A stretch of 43,878 bases of DNA from Phaeoceros laevis (Eukaryota; Anthocerotophyta; Anthocerotopsida; Notothyladales), in assembly GCA_049999765.1 (NCBI GenBank), contig JBNGIQ010009468.1, forward strand, positions 366,550 to 410,427. The letters are read 5' to 3'. Position numbers and translations under genes: made by a program. Shown piece by piece: positions 19,687 through 31,314 of this stretch (positions within the stretch are counted from its first letter, which is position 1; each line of letters begins with the position of its first letter). The notes below the pieces were generated by a model. The model was not told the DNA's origin. It saw only the letters and a list, made by a program, of their open reading frames with translations, and made no database searches.

Positions 19687-20247
19687 ATGGTGATGCAAGC
19701 TGCTATCTGCAACAGGGGGTGTACATGGCCGGCAGCTCAGGCTCACCAGATATCACAGGCTCGGGAGGTGCCACTTGAAGCCAGGTTCTGCCTGAGATCC
19801 TCAGCCGGGTTTCTGAACAGAAGCAACAGGTTCGCGGCATCAACTGGAGGGCAGTGGAATGAGGTTACCGGAAGGAAGAAGGTGTCAGCATTGGGATCTG
19901 GGTATGCTGGAGCAAGAGCCAGCCTCTCCCCGGATGTCAAGCAGTCGGTGGACAAGTTCTTGTCCGAGAACAAAGTTGTGGTCTTCATGAAGGGGACCAA
20001 GATGTTTCCGCAGTGCGGTTTTTCGAATACCGTGGTCCAGATTCTCAACTCTTTGAATGTGCAATACGAGACAGTCAACATCCTGGAGGACAACGGGCTT
20101 CGGCAGGCCATGAAGGAGTACTCCAGCTGGCCCACTTTCCCTCAATTGTACATTGATGGCGAGTTCTACGGCGGCTGCGACATCGCACTCGAGGCCTATA
20201 AGTCGGGGGAGCTGAAAGAAGTGCTGGAAAAGGCCTCTTTGTCTTGA
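19687..20247 (+). CDS. GRXS14: Monothiol CGFS glutaredoxin, plastid type (GRXS14-like)
   Basis: Class II glutaredoxin that assembles and transfers labile [2Fe-2S] clusters in plastids. Intronless, 186 aa from the ATG at 19687; the frame extends upstream only to a non-ATG codon. The first ~75 residues are a basic, Ser/Ala-rich, acid-poor leader typical of a transit peptide. The glutaredoxin fold spans about 83-182 with FMKGT (100-104), the single active-site cysteine in CGFS (110-113), SNTVVQIL, the cis-Pro region WPTFPQ (148-153), and the glutathione-binding GGCD (162-165). It is one domain, so it is GRXS14/CXIP1-like rather than the multidomain GRXS16 or GRXS17. A mitochondrial GRXS15-type role cannot be fully excluded from the leader, but the core (TVVQILNSLNV, GELKEVLEKA) fits GRXS14 better. 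Confidence 0.92.
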   Translation: MVMQAAICNRGCTWPAAQAHQISQAREVPLEARFCLRSSAGFLNRSNRFAASTGGQWNEVTGRKKVSALGSGYAGARASLSPDVKQSVDKFLSENKVVVFMKGTKMFPQCGFSNTVVQILNSLNVQYETVNILEDNGLRQAMKEYSSWPTFPQLYIDGEFYGGCDIALEAYKSGELKEVLEKASLS

Positions 20248-20768
20248 TCCTTTACCAGAAGCTTTCTGATTGCATACAGCCATTTTTCTGTACTTCTAGT
20301 TAGCAGCGGATTGGTGCTCCTGCTGCGGACATTCCTTGTTGTTCCACACGTGTACAATTTTCTTCAATTACCATGTCGCGTGTTTGAACGTGTCTCTTTG
20401 GGAAGCATTGTACTTGCTTGGATTGCCATAGCTCTGTCCTGAATGTTTCTCGTGAAGCATGTTCATCCACTGCCATGTGCGTGCTGGGTGGCATTCCATA
20501 ATCCAGCCTTCTTTTATCTCGAAGGAGCTGGCAATCGAGCAGTCCACATAGCTGGCGCGGGGGTTTTTTGCGCATCCATGTATCCCAGCACAACGAATCT
20601 TGAAGCAGGGCATTCTAACTTGCACATGAAAAATGGCAGATGGCGCACTGCCAAGAATAGCGACTCCCACTTTCCCAAGGAACCTAATTACTTCGTTCTT
20701 CGTCGGAATGTTGATGGTGGCGCACGCTCTTGTGGCATGAAGAGTCTTCTGTTTGAAGGAGCTCTGGC
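20248..20768. other. Glutaredoxin 3' flank and GCP6 upstream region
   Basis: About 520 bp without a supported exon. Homologous GCP6 proteins have about 60 more N-terminal residues, so a small upstream coding exon could hide here, but I could not place one. Confidence 0.35.
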
Positions 20769-23700
20769 ATGGAGCGTATGCAAGAGGCGGACCTTGTACG
20801 AGAATCGCTTTACGTTCTTCAGGGCCTCCCTTCCGCTGTGAGGAGGCTTGAGCACTTGTCGGCTGTGTACCTCGCAACTGAAGCTGATATACGCGCATTG
20901 CGGGCCGCCGGGACAATATGGAATCGCACAGCCAGCTCAAATGCAGTTGGAAAGCTGCTCCTGGAATTTGCCGATGCAGGACGAGTAAGATGCTGTCTGG
21001 ACCTGTTTGTCAAGTTCTTTCTCGACGAGAAACCATGCTTTTCCACCCTGGCTGCGAAGCGCAGGTCTTGGGGTTGCAGTGGCTCCATTGCGTTCAAGGC
21101 TCACAGGAAGCAGGTGAAGGAATTGCAGAGGAAACGTTGGGGTGCATACAGGCAGGTGAAACTTGCGTCGCGGGGTTTGGTGAATCAGGCCTTTGCAAAA
21201 GCTGTGAGGAGCATTTTGTTGGCACATACTGATGCCCTCAGCACGTTGCTGGACTCGGTATCTACTAGGAGGTCTGAGAGTCGGAAACAGGGGTTCGACC
21301 CTAGGTTCAAAAATGGGAAGGATGGGGCAGAAGGTCCTGTTGAGGCCAGGGATATGACGCTATTGGAACTTCACCTACATACCAAGGAGCTCAGAAGCCA
21401 GCTTCAGGCACTTGCTAGCATCTGCTTTTCCCACAGGGACTCTAACCCGGGATGGACCTCAGACTTTCTGTGCGGCGAACTTTATGTCGGAGAGACAGCG
21501 TATGGGAGGAGAGGGCCCCCTACCATTGATCAACTGGTTGTGATCTTTAGTCAGTGGCACGATTTTCTATTGGTTGTGCAGGACTTTCCGAGAGGAGCAA
21601 CGTTATTATCCTACTTGTATTCCAAGTTGCTGGTAACATGCCACTGTTTGCGAAGTCGGACAGCGGCGTCTGATGCCTATCTCAGTGCTTTTGTCTGGGT
21701 CCTGCAATTGCATTTGACGCAGTTTCTTCTACTATCGAGTCTTGATTGTGTACTTTTCAGGATGCAGATTCACTTCAGGCCAAGGTTTTGCGGTTCTTGT
21801 TTGCTCGATCTTGGCAACCTTATTCTGTCTTTGTGGAGTCCTGGATCTATCTTGCTACGGTGACAGATCCATACGCTGAGTTTTTTGTTGAACAATGTCT
21901 ATCAAACTCAGGGCACCTGTTCAGTTTGGAACAGGGGTTGCCCTCAGAAGTGAAGGTTCGTAACTTTCCCGTCATTGAGTAGACTAGAGGAGTCTGCTTT
22001 CAGCTCCTGTTGCAGGAAGTCGACGTGGTCCTTGATATTTGAGATTGTAGTAACAGCATAGCACACACTGTAATGCAGATCCGGGGTGAAGCCTCCATGC
22101 CAAGTTTTTTAAGAGAGGTTTCTGTCCCACTAATCAGAGCCGGCCAGCAGCTACAGGTGTTGTTAAAACTTCCTGAAACTCGTGACTTTGCACAGCAATT
22201 AGCTGGCTACATCTTTCTCACAAATCCAAGAGCCGAGTCTCAAGAAATAGGGGGAAGTTTTTGGTCTGAGCACAACAGGAGGTCATCCCTGTTTTCTACA
22301 CTTGGTTTCAGCGAGCAGAATTTGGATAAGGGCTTGCAGCTACGTGAAGAAAAAATTCATGTGATCACTGAGCATTTCAACCAACTCTTCGAAGCTTTGA
22401 TGTCACGAGCTGAGGCAAGTAGGAAGGATGAAGAGGACAACAGCACCGATCAGCTTATGGTTTGTGTCCTGTTGACAGTGTCCTATGCAACCAGACTTTT
22501 CCATGTGGTGTCTATTAAGCTCAATATCTGCTCAGTTACCTTGTGCTACCAAATTTGTGTAGTTAACAATCAGTGGAGTTGAGGTGTACTATGTATGTGC
22601 GCTATTTCTGATGTAACTTAAGATTTTTGTGCAGGCAGATTCATCAACAGGTGACCTCTTCTGTGACAGCTTTTCTGAGTTTCAACTCGAAGAGGTTTTC
22701 AAATCTGATTCACCAGGCTTGTGAGCACCCCTTTCTCAACTTGTCCAGGGTGATCTTATACCAGAGTCTTAACTTGAGATTAATTGCATATGTTATCACG
22801 CTCTGTACTATCACGCTCTGTACACGCTCATGCCCTCATTTGAGACATGGGTTTTGCAGGTCTTCAATGTCGATGTTCATGGAAATAGGGGAAGCACCAA
22901 GTATAGCCTTGAAAGATCTGCAGACTTCATTTGCAGAAAAGGGCAGCTGTAACATACGTTCACATGATGACCATCCAGGGGTAGGCAAAGAGTCGGAAAG
23001 CGATGTCCATTCAGAGGTGGTTCTTACTTCAGCCTTACCGTCTGATGCTCAAACAGAGCATCAGAGCACTGTTTTTGTTCCTAGGATCTTGGTGTCAGAA
23101 TTGCCTGCACAAAGGCCAACGGAGTACCAAGTTACCGATGATAAGGGTTTGTGTGATCCGAACTCACTAGATTGCAGACAGCTGAGGGACAATGGAGGCT
23201 TGAATGACACGGAAGCTGTGCTATGCTTGTCAGGTGTCACTGCTGAATGTGAAGACCGTGTTACTGATGAAGTGACTTCTTTGAGCATTCAAAGGAAATC
23301 TGATTGCCCTAGCAATGGCTTTTCAGGTCAACGTAGCAGCGCCCCTAATGTTGACAAGAAAGTGTGGGGCCATCCACTTCCTGTGGGACAAACAAGAGAA
23401 GTTGAAACATCTGCAGGTGGAACGATTATTAACTCCCCCACCCTGCGGACCAGTTTTTTAGACTTCAAAGAGTTGAATGTGGAACTCAGTTCACTGCTGA
23501 TTTCTGGGAGTGGAAACGTACCTGGCCTGAGCAACGCAGAATCTCTTGTTTCAGATTACCTTGTTGAAACATGGTCTGCTGCTGAACTTCCTAACAATCC
23601 TTTCATGGTGTCCAGTTCCGCACATTCTGCAGCGGCCCATATGTATGGCTTTATCAGTTTTTCAGAATCTGGTAAGAATTGGGATCTGGATGCTAAACTT

Positions 23701-26605
23701 GTAGACAGGGGTGTCTATGCAAAGAGGTACTTTGTGCAAATACCTAGGGATCCATTGCGCATGGAGAGGAGAATCCTTGCAGAGCTGCCTTACATCAATT
23801 ACACGGACTTTCCATTCCTTGACAAACATTTGTCACACGGTCAAGAAAAATCAGCCTGCCCTGACAGTAGCAGTTATACAGGTGGATTGCCACTCCACCA
23901 CATTGAACAGATTATGAATGACAAGGGAGAAGCTGCATGCAAAACTGTAACTTTGGATCAATGTAAACCTTCCGGGTTAGCCCATGAGACAAGAAAAGAT
24001 GTTGGCTTGGGTGACATGTTTGTTTACCTCAACGAAGCATTGAGTAGGGAAGGCATGGGCAGAAGGAAATGGCAGCTAGAGGAGAGTTTCATTGTTGAAG
24101 ACTTTAGAACATCAGTTCCTGAGTCCGTGCAGCTACAATCAGATTTTGAAGAGCCTTTACTATCTGGTACCTCTGCCTCGGAGCAGACAGGGCGAGAAAA
24201 CAAGCTAGGGTATCAAACTATCTTGGGAAGTGTTGATGGTAACCTGGACATCACAGAGGACACCAGGAAGGATGCTGAAAGCTCTGGACCTCCATTCCTT
24301 GACATGCACGAAGAGAGGAGACACAATGAGGCAGGAAACCATGTGTTCATGAAGGAAAATGGCTTACAAGAAAGTAGCTATCCACAGTTTTTTACCTCAT
24401 TATATCTGTCTGGAGGAGGTGCACAATTGGGATCACGAACTTCGGAGAGTTCTGCTGATATATTGCAAGCTGAAGAAACTGACTGTTGGATTGATGGAGA
24501 AATTCCTTTCGCTGTGGTTCTTGATAAATCTATCATTCAGGAAATACTACTGCAGTATCCTTCATGCTATGATGCATATTGACTAGGAAAGATTTACAAC
24601 CAAGTTTGTTTCAGGACGTGTCTATTTCATCTTTTTTGTTTTAATCATCTTAACAAATGGCAGATACCAGTCTGTGAGCATGTACACTGTAAAGGTTTTG
24701 CAAGAAGTGTTGCGTCTACGAGATCACTATGCTGCGCTTAGGCGGTACTTCTTTATGGAGACTGCAGACTGGGCAGATAACTTTGTAGCTGCTCTGTCCA
24801 ACCATGTAAGCTAAGGCAACCAGTCATTTTGCGTTCAGCACGTGGTGGGGTCAGCACTTTCCGGTCTCTGCCTCATTGGCAAAGTCAAGGTTTAACTTAT
24901 TACTCCTGGTTTGCTTTCATGTACAGAGATGGGGCTTGTTGGGTGGTCAGTCTGAGGTGCTGGCTCTACAAGGAATATTGGAGAGTGCCCTTCAACGGTC
25001 CTCGTGTGAGGGGGACGAGTTTGCTGAGCGACTGTACATAGCTACCCTTCATGCAGATGACTTGAGTGCGGTACCTAAATTCGGTAGTGAGAGTGAGTCA
25101 CAGTAACTCCGATGTAGTGCTTGCTACCTTGATTTTCGTTAAGGGACTTCTTGATTGTTTCATTAGGCTTTAGAAACGAGAGATTGTGTTACGTCTGGGG
25201 TCTCGGGTCCGAGCTGTTTTCTGAATGTAGCAATGCCGTTTTTCTATTACGATCTTTCCTTCTCTAATGAGGCAGAGTTGTGTGGGCTTCTCTTGCAGGA
25301 CCAAACAGCTTCAAGTCTATTGATTTGGGGTACAGGGTCAACTGGCCACTGACTATTGTTCTGACCTACAGTTCTTTGAAGCGCTACAGTGGTATTTTCA
25401 GCTTTCTTGTTGGCATCAAGTCAACAGTCCATATCCTCTCAAACATCTGCCAGTCTTTGAAGGTTCGGCAAACAAACCTAGTACCTGACACACGGACATT
25501 GTTCAGTAATTTGTTCCTTCTCAAATAAATTGGAGCAGAACTAGAAATCTAGGGGCGTGGGGCGTTGATCACTCTAGTGACTCTGCGGTGGAAATATGCA
25601 GGCCATCAGACATGATCTCAGAGATGAGATTGAAAGATCCCAACATCAAAAGAATTGCTTCCGCATGCTTCAAGTTTTCAGGTTGATAAGATCGACCCAC
25701 ATAGTGCAAAAGCATGCATCTCGCTCTTGTTGTTCACACAAGCCCGTAAGCCCCTGATTCTAAAACGTTTTGTGCCGAAGGTGGCAGGTTTGTCATTTTG
25801 TGACATCGCTGCAGCGGTATTTGGAGTCAAAGCTACTGTACGTTGTTTGGAGCAGGTTTCTTCAGGCCACCGAGCTTGAGGTATGGTCTTCCTTTCTAAT
25901 CAGCAAGGTCCAGGTCTGTCTCTGTGCAGGGGCTACTTCGACTGACAGAATTTTTTTAAGCTGACAGGAGAAGGACATATATGAACTGGAAGCACTACAT
26001 GCAGATTACCTGAATGATGCAGAAAACTGGTTAGATGGTTATTTTGGACCCTTTTTTATTTTGGATAGTTTTTACCCTTGCTGGTTAAAAATGGTTATTT
26101 TGGACCTTGAGTGGTATTGGTACATACAGTGTCTCGAAATTTCGGATGAAATGTGATCAGGGTCTGTATTGTGCGTGTAACTTGCAGCTGTTTCTTATCA
26201 AAGACCACCACTGCCGTGAAGGCGTCAGTTGACAAGATCTTGCTTCTAGTTTTCGATTTTGACACCCACTTGAGGATCGCAAGTTCAGAGACGGGTGCGA
26301 ATGTGCTCAGTGATCTTTTGTACTCCCAGGTAGTCAATGGCTTTTGCTGTGAGCTACTACTTAGATAGCAAGTGAATTCTGGTATCTTTGTTCTCTGGCT
26401 TTAGTCAGGTAAAGCCGCTGACAGTATCTATTGTTTTCCACGGTTGTTTCAGGCTTTTCGGCTGAACTTGACATTTCAGGAGTGTATGCGGCACCTTCAT
26501 TCGTGCAGCATCAGGCCTGAGTTTCGATCATCACTGTCCGACTTCTGGATGTGCCTTGATCACAATGGCTTCTTCGCAAAATCGTGTTCCAATTACCATC
26601 ATTAG
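20769..26605 (+). CDS. GCP6: Gamma-tubulin complex component 6 (GCP6)
   Basis: Subunit of the gamma-tubulin ring complex that nucleates microtubules. Thirteen exons: 20769-21632, 21761-21955, 22079-22459, 22635-22720, 22860-24554, 24664-24805, 24927-25083, 25299-25462, 25602-25673, 25788-25880, 25968-26029, 26188-26329, 26453-26605. Together they give 1,401 aa. The GCP N-terminal region shows LLELHLHTKELRSQLQALAS, TLLSYLYSKLL and PLIRAGQQLQVLLKL. A 1.7-kb exon encodes the long acidic, poorly conserved insert typical of GCP6. The gamma-tubulin-binding C-terminal region shows LRRYFFMETADWADNFVAAL, ILESALQRSSCEGDEF, SIDLGYRVNWPLTIVLTYSS and SIRPEFRSSLSDFW. The start is uncertain because a stop lies just upstream. 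The present stop TAG (26603-26605) precedes a still-recognisable donor at 26639; a duplicate at 32813-32998 reads through this site. Confidence 0.92.
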
Positions 26606-26647
26606 CTCCATGATTGCCGGGAGGTGCTCTCTAGCCAGGTAGTCACT
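25857..26647 (+). repeat. Duplicated segment, left copy (GCP6 last exons)
   Basis: Exons and introns of the GCP6 3' end recur in direct orientation at 32238-33006 with high similarity, including intron sequence, so the duplication happened at the DNA level and not through RNA. Similarity stops sharply after the CCAGGTAGTCAC donor region of the last shared exon. Confidence 0.85.
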
Positions 26648-27019
26648 GCGTCGCGTGGGGGTCGCGGCTGGCAACCGGAAGGCCGAGAAACTTGTGTACC
26701 TGAAACTCGTGTACCTTAACCCTTATGGTCCAACGGCGTTGTTTCGCGCTACTTGGCTTCCCGTGGAAGTCGACCTCAAAACGGGACTTGTTTCGTCTCG
26801 TCCCGTTTTGGTTCAGCGCTAGTTTTTGTATAGTTGTTGGCTTCAATGTAGTTTTTTTCACCCTTCAATAGAGCTCTATCAAACGGTATAAAATATATAT
26901 TTACAAAACATTTAGAGATAGGAGAACGTGCAAAACCATGTCTCCAATCTCCATGGACCCAACAGACAGTTTTGTCCTGTGGACGAACATATTATTGAAG
27001 TCATGGACGAACATGACAG
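26648..27019. other. Spacer after GCP6
   Basis: No exon recognised. AT-rich from about 26820. A short direct repeat of TGGACGAACAT occurs near 26980 and 27003. Confidence 0.35.
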
Positions 27020-28177
27020 TCATGGATTCCCATCATTGCCAGGCCTTCTCCCCCAACGCTGGAAATAAGCTCCTCCTCGCCGTGATGCTTCTATGCTTAT
27101 GAGCTCGTGAACCAGCTTCTTCCGCTCTAGGCATCTTCCTACCCTGCGCTTGAAATCCTGGGTGCTTTCTCCAGCTTCCTGTTTCAGGGATTCAGTGGTT
27201 TCTTCCTCTCTTCTCTTGGTCTGCACATCCTCCTCGGTCTCTCCAGTGGCCCCCTAATAGCCTCCTCCACCCTGCACTCGTACTCGTCCGCAGTCTCCCC
27301 AGCGGAGTCGATCAAGCGGCTTGAGAAACTGCGCTGTCTCCGGGACCCTCCTCTTAGCCGCCTCCACCCTCCGCTCAAACTCCTGACCCTCCCGCTGCTT
27401 CATCCTCTCCGCCGCTTCCGCAGCCCATCTCTTGGCTTCCGCCAACCTGCACTCAGATTCTTCCTTGGTTTCTCCAACGCGTTGCGTCAAGTACCCGTTG
27501 GTCGCGGATGCTTTCTCCTTTCTGGACTCTTGGTCTCCCAGGCCTTCTGCTTAGCAGCATCAGCGGTGTCCGATGCCTTCTCCTTGACAGACTCTGTGGA
27601 ATCTCCAGTCTTTTCCTTGGCTCGTCCTCCACCCGGCGCCCTACCTCTTCCTTCGTCTCTCCAGCCTCCTGCTTCACGCTCTCGGTTGTCTCCCCCATCT
27701 TCTGCTTGGCAGCCTCGGTGGTTTGTGCCAGCTTCTCCATAGCACTGTCCGCCAACTCCGCCGCCAGGTTCTTCGTCTCACCCTCGGTTCCCCTCTCCTC
27801 CTCCTTGGAATGATCGTAGCCCCGTTCTCCTTCCTCCCTCCGGCCATGGCCGTGCAATATCTCCTCCACCCGCTGACGGCTAGTCAGCATCCCATCCTCC
27901 AGCTTCCTCGGAGCCACCTCGACCAGGTCCTGAAGCCTGGCCAACGCCGACGGTGACGTGTCCGCCGGCTTCTCCTTCCTCCTCTGCCGCCGCCGCTGAT
28001 GTAGCCGTCCTGTGCCTCCCTCAGCGACGCTGCCGAGGACTCGGATGCCGTGCTCCCGTAGTCCGAAAAGGACTCTTCCAACTTCTCGGTTCTGGAGGAC
28101 GCCTTCTCCCCGGCCTGACTCGCCCTCTCCTCCGCTTCCCTCCCTGCCTCAGTCCGGTGCTCTTTCTCTGTCGCCAT
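27020..28177 (-). pseudogene. LEA group 3-like (LEA_4) pseudogene
   Basis: Group 3 LEA proteins are disordered desiccation-protection proteins built of 11-residue Ala/Lys/Glu/Thr-rich repeats. The minus-strand ATG at 28177 opens MATEKEHRTEAGREAEERAS. LEA-like sequence then continues to TGA at 27020 but hops between frames about five times: near 27965, 27615, 27530, 27310 and 27230. The pieces include KQKMGETTESVKQEAGETKE, KEKTGDSTESVKEKASDTAD, EKASATNGYLTQRVGETKEE, DSAGETADEYECRVEEA and EEETTESLKQEAGESTQDFK. The frame changes are 1-2 bp slips with no GT-AG sites around them, so introns do not explain them. Neighbouring genes are cleanly open, which argues against general sequencing error. A short truncated product from the first 97 codons is still possible. 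Confidence 0.8.
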
Positions 28178-28767
28178 GACTGAAGCACAACTTCGGGAAC
28201 TTGAGCTTGGGATGCAGAACCTCTATTTCCTGCTGTCTGTGCAAGCAAAGATCCAGCGAATGTGCAGAATGCGCACGTACCTACTTCCAGATTTCCAAAC
28301 TCGAACCTTACGGATGGCAAAAAGTTTCACTTCTGACCACCTGAGCTCAAAGAACAAGAAGGTGCCTGACAACATCCCAGGCTTAGCTGTGTGTTGATGG
28401 GCACCACTGTCACAACAAACTTAAAGAGTTGTGGTGCAAGTAGTAGTAGTAAGGTGATTATGGTGTTTAGCCGACTCTACATGGGAATCGAACACCCCGC
28501 AAGGTCTAGGCCTATCCATCTGGAGAAGCGATTGAAAATCACCTACAACAATTTGGGACTTAATAGAGCCAATTCATCAAACGTTTTCTGGCATGTTTGT
28601 AACTCACATGTTACTGCTCAATTATTCAGAGTCAAAGCTGTGACAAGAAGTCTCTCAAAAGAAGTGTCAGGACAGGGGAGCCAACATTCTTAGATTGGCA
28701 AATACAACATTCTGAATGCTAAATATACGTGACCGCAGAGGTGAGAGCTCGAACCTCAGCTCCCTAA
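28178..28767. other. Spacer between J-protein 3' end and LEA relic
   Basis: About 590 bp without a supported gene; likely contains the J-protein 3' UTR. A short (AGT)n run is at 28437-28450. Confidence 0.4.
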
Positions 28768-29910
28768 CTAATGAACCCAGAGCCCAAACTTCTCAAGTTC
28801 CGCGCAATATGAATTCTCTGATAGCTTTTGTCCCCATGCTCTGTACCACCGCTCGGTCCTACAATTATGTACCAAAATTTCCGTGTACTCCCTTTCTACC
28901 TGCAGCTCAACAGATTTCCGAGACGAGCTTCCCACAGGATACTCCTTGTCATATGATGATGATCTAACATAGTAGGGAACCTCATGATTCTTGGTCACCT
29001 GCCGGATGGTGTAGGGCGAGCTTTGTTGAAGGGAAAACACTGGCTGAGAGAAGGGGAAATAGGTAAGGGCAAACAACGCAATGATAGGCAGCAACTGCAA
29101 AAGCCCCAAAAGGTTGGGCGAAGGACCATCTGTCCTGCCCCCTCGGCCATCCGGAGTCCTGACAAAGTGTGCTCTCCTGAACGGACCAGTGGGATTTTGC
29201 ATGCCGAAGAAAAACGTGTTGAAGACATCATTCGCCTCAAAGATGTCCTCATAATACATATTAGATCCAGTGCGCCGCCGCATATGCGGGTGTTGTTGAA
29301 CAGCCTCTGTGACATCCTCAGCCTCCGGGTTCTGATCATACCTTGCCCTCCGCTCTGAAGAGCTCAGGCATGTGAAAGCTTTTGAAACGGCTTTGAAGGC
29401 ATCCTCAGCGCCCTTAGCTTTGTTCTTGTCCGGGTGCACTTTCAGAGACAGTTTCCTGTATGCCTTTCGGACATCCTCCTCTGTGCAACTTCTTGCAACC
29501 CCCAAGATTTCGTAGAAGTCTTTGGTTCTAGTGATACGGCGCACAATCTCAATCTGTTCAATACTAGGTCCTGACGCACTGGATCCGTTGGAGTGCACAC
29601 CATTGCCCTGACGGTCAGCCCTGCTGTCATTCGACACACTACTTCCTCCATCATCATCAGCTGTGGCCCTTGCCCCACCATCATCAACTGTGGCCCTTTG
29701 CCTGTGATACCCGTTCTCTGAAACTGTCTCCTCAGATCCCTGCTTCCCATTTTCCTCGTGAATTGCTCTCAACAGGGCATCCACTTGAGCATTAGGGTAT
29801 AGTTTCTTCGCCTTGACTAAAAATTTTTCAGCTCGAACCAAGTCTCCCCGCTCGAGTGCAGCTTTCCCAATGTTGAAGCACCTTACGCCCTCATCCTTGT
29901 TACTATCCAT
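28768..29910 (-). CDS. ER-type J-domain co-chaperone with DUF1977-like C-terminus (DNAJB12/14, plant DnaJ49-like)
   Basis: Tail-anchored ER J-protein that recruits cytosolic Hsp70 to the ER surface for membrane-protein quality control. It is a single exon of 380 aa. The ATG at 29910 (MDSNKDEGVRCFNIGKAALE) matches the family start; the frame runs further upstream but without family-like sequence. The N-terminal helices (ERGDLVRAEKFLVKAKKLYP) resemble the conserved family opening. An acidic, Ser/Gly-rich linker follows (about 60-118). The J domain is at 131-193 with DFYEILGV, YRKLSLKVHPDKN (HPD at 159-161) and SKAFTCLSSSERRARYD. Near 217-237 lies NMYYEDIFEANDVFNTFFFG. One hydrophobic helix at about 266-287 (LLGLLQLLPIIALFALTYFP) is the membrane anchor, and the C-terminal tail (VEREYTEILVHNCRTERWYR) should face the ER lumen. 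Confidence 0.92.
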   Translation of the reverse strand: MDSNKDEGVRCFNIGKAALERGDLVRAEKFLVKAKKLYPNAQVDALLRAIHEENGKQGSEETVSENGYHRQRATVDDGGARATADDDGGSSVSNDSRADRQGNGVHSNGSSASGPSIEQIEIVRRITRTKDFYEILGVARSCTEEDVRKAYRKLSLKVHPDKNKAKGAEDAFKAVSKAFTCLSSSERRARYDQNPEAEDVTEAVQQHPHMRRRTGSNMYYEDIFEANDVFNTFFFGMQNPTGPFRRAHFVRTPDGRGGRTDGPSPNLLGLLQLLPIIALFALTYFPFSQPVFSLQQSSPYTIRQVTKNHEVPYYVRSSSYDKEYPVGSSSRKSVELQVEREYTEILVHNCRTERWYRAWGQKLSENSYCAELEKFGLWVH

Positions 29911-31314
29911 TTCCACTGAATCTAAGGGGATCACACGCGACCAGGACACACCAGGTTCAGAGCATTGAGCCACCTCCTCCCTGCCCCTTGTTGTCAACGA
30001 GCTCTCCTTCCAGACACGACAGATTCGGAACACGAATACCAAAGGAACTACACGCTTACGGTGGATTCATGCCCATGCGCTCGCAAGTGGACTCGTTACT
30101 CGACTAATCTTTAGGGCTTTCACATCGAAATATTTGCAAAAGAATTGGAAGGCCGGGCTATTTTGGGAAGGTCTCGCACTTGTACTTGAATTTGCCGTCT
30201 CTAAGAGAAAATCGGCTCTAGAGCACGATCGTCCTGAAACCGATTTCTGATATTGTATGTTCCCAAGGTCGTGTACATGAAGGGAGGGAGCATGCGCACT
30301 TTCTGGGGCAATGCTTGGACCATTGATTGTGCTGACAGTTTGCTCTGCGTTTTCCCCCAGTCCTTTGTTGCCTAGATGTCAGCTCTTGCACCTCCGATTT
30401 CTGATGAACTCTGAGTGGGTTGGAAGAAAATTTCTGAGTGTTTGTATTCCCAAGTGTCTCTACTCGGAAGTTCTTACCTCGTCTTAAGGCAACATGCAGG
30501 CTGGTCATAATGCTGGCTCTGTAGAAAGGGCGTCAGGGGTAGAACATGATGTCCTTGTGTTCGAGGTCCGGGGGACAGGCCCAAATGAGGTCTATGCTAT
30601 ACAAGTTAATGCCGGAAGTGTCCGTCCTCCATTAGGAAGTCACTTACAAGCTCAGAATTGGAGTCAAAGATAGTCACTTGCAGCGACCTATGGGGACTTG
30701 AACGTGGACAACTTGAGATAGTGTTTATATTAGATAAAGCCTGGACTTGAAGTGTTTGAAATATCTCTCAGTATGGTACTTGTAAGCACGCCGTTTGTGT
30801 AGCCCTAAATTGGTCCTGGTGGAGCATCGCGAGGTACCTACACAAATTATGGAACATATAGATACTCTTTTGGTTAGATCCAGGTTTGGTGGCTAAGTGG
30901 CCAAATTGATTGCTGTATCATGTTTGCCATGCCCATGGTGAAAATCTCTTCAGGTTGCGGGATCTCTGGATTCGTCGAAGTCCTTCACGGAAGCTCGACA
31001 ACTACTGCGCAGCAGAAGGTGGCTTTGAAAGTTGTGGAGACGTTGAAGGTTAGCTCAAGAGCCTTGTTCTTAACAATAACCCACCTGATTTGGATAAAGT
31101 GTGAGGAGAATGTTGCTGCACGTTTCTTTGTGTAATTGAGGAAGTAGCTGGACTGAACTTTATAGTTTTCTCAAGTGCTGTCTTCCCAAACCACTGACCC
31201 TTTCCAGCAATTCTAATGCATGTGAGATCTCAATCTAAAACTAAGCTGTAGACATTGTAGGGCCTTTTGAGTAAACTTTCCGGAATGGTGGTTCCATTGT
31301 GGTACATTTTTCAT
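29911..31314. other. J-protein upstream region and gene-poor spacer
   Basis: The first few hundred bases are the presumed promoter of the J-protein. The rest holds no supported gene. A small open patch around 30954-31053 has a possible donor but no recognisable protein family. Confidence 0.35.

Noticed and set aside
21291-21307. GGGGTTCGACCCTAG, like the T-arm of a tRNA
   Set aside because: Lies inside a GCP6 coding exon, and no acceptor stem, D-arm or anticodon arm can be built around it.
27482-28183. Plus-strand ORFs rich in Ser, Pro and Leu
   Set aside because: Complement of the LEA repeats on the other strand.
28470-28500. GGAATCGAACACCCC, like a reverse-strand tRNA T-arm
   Set aside because: No matching acceptor stem or anticodon arm nearby; treated as chance.
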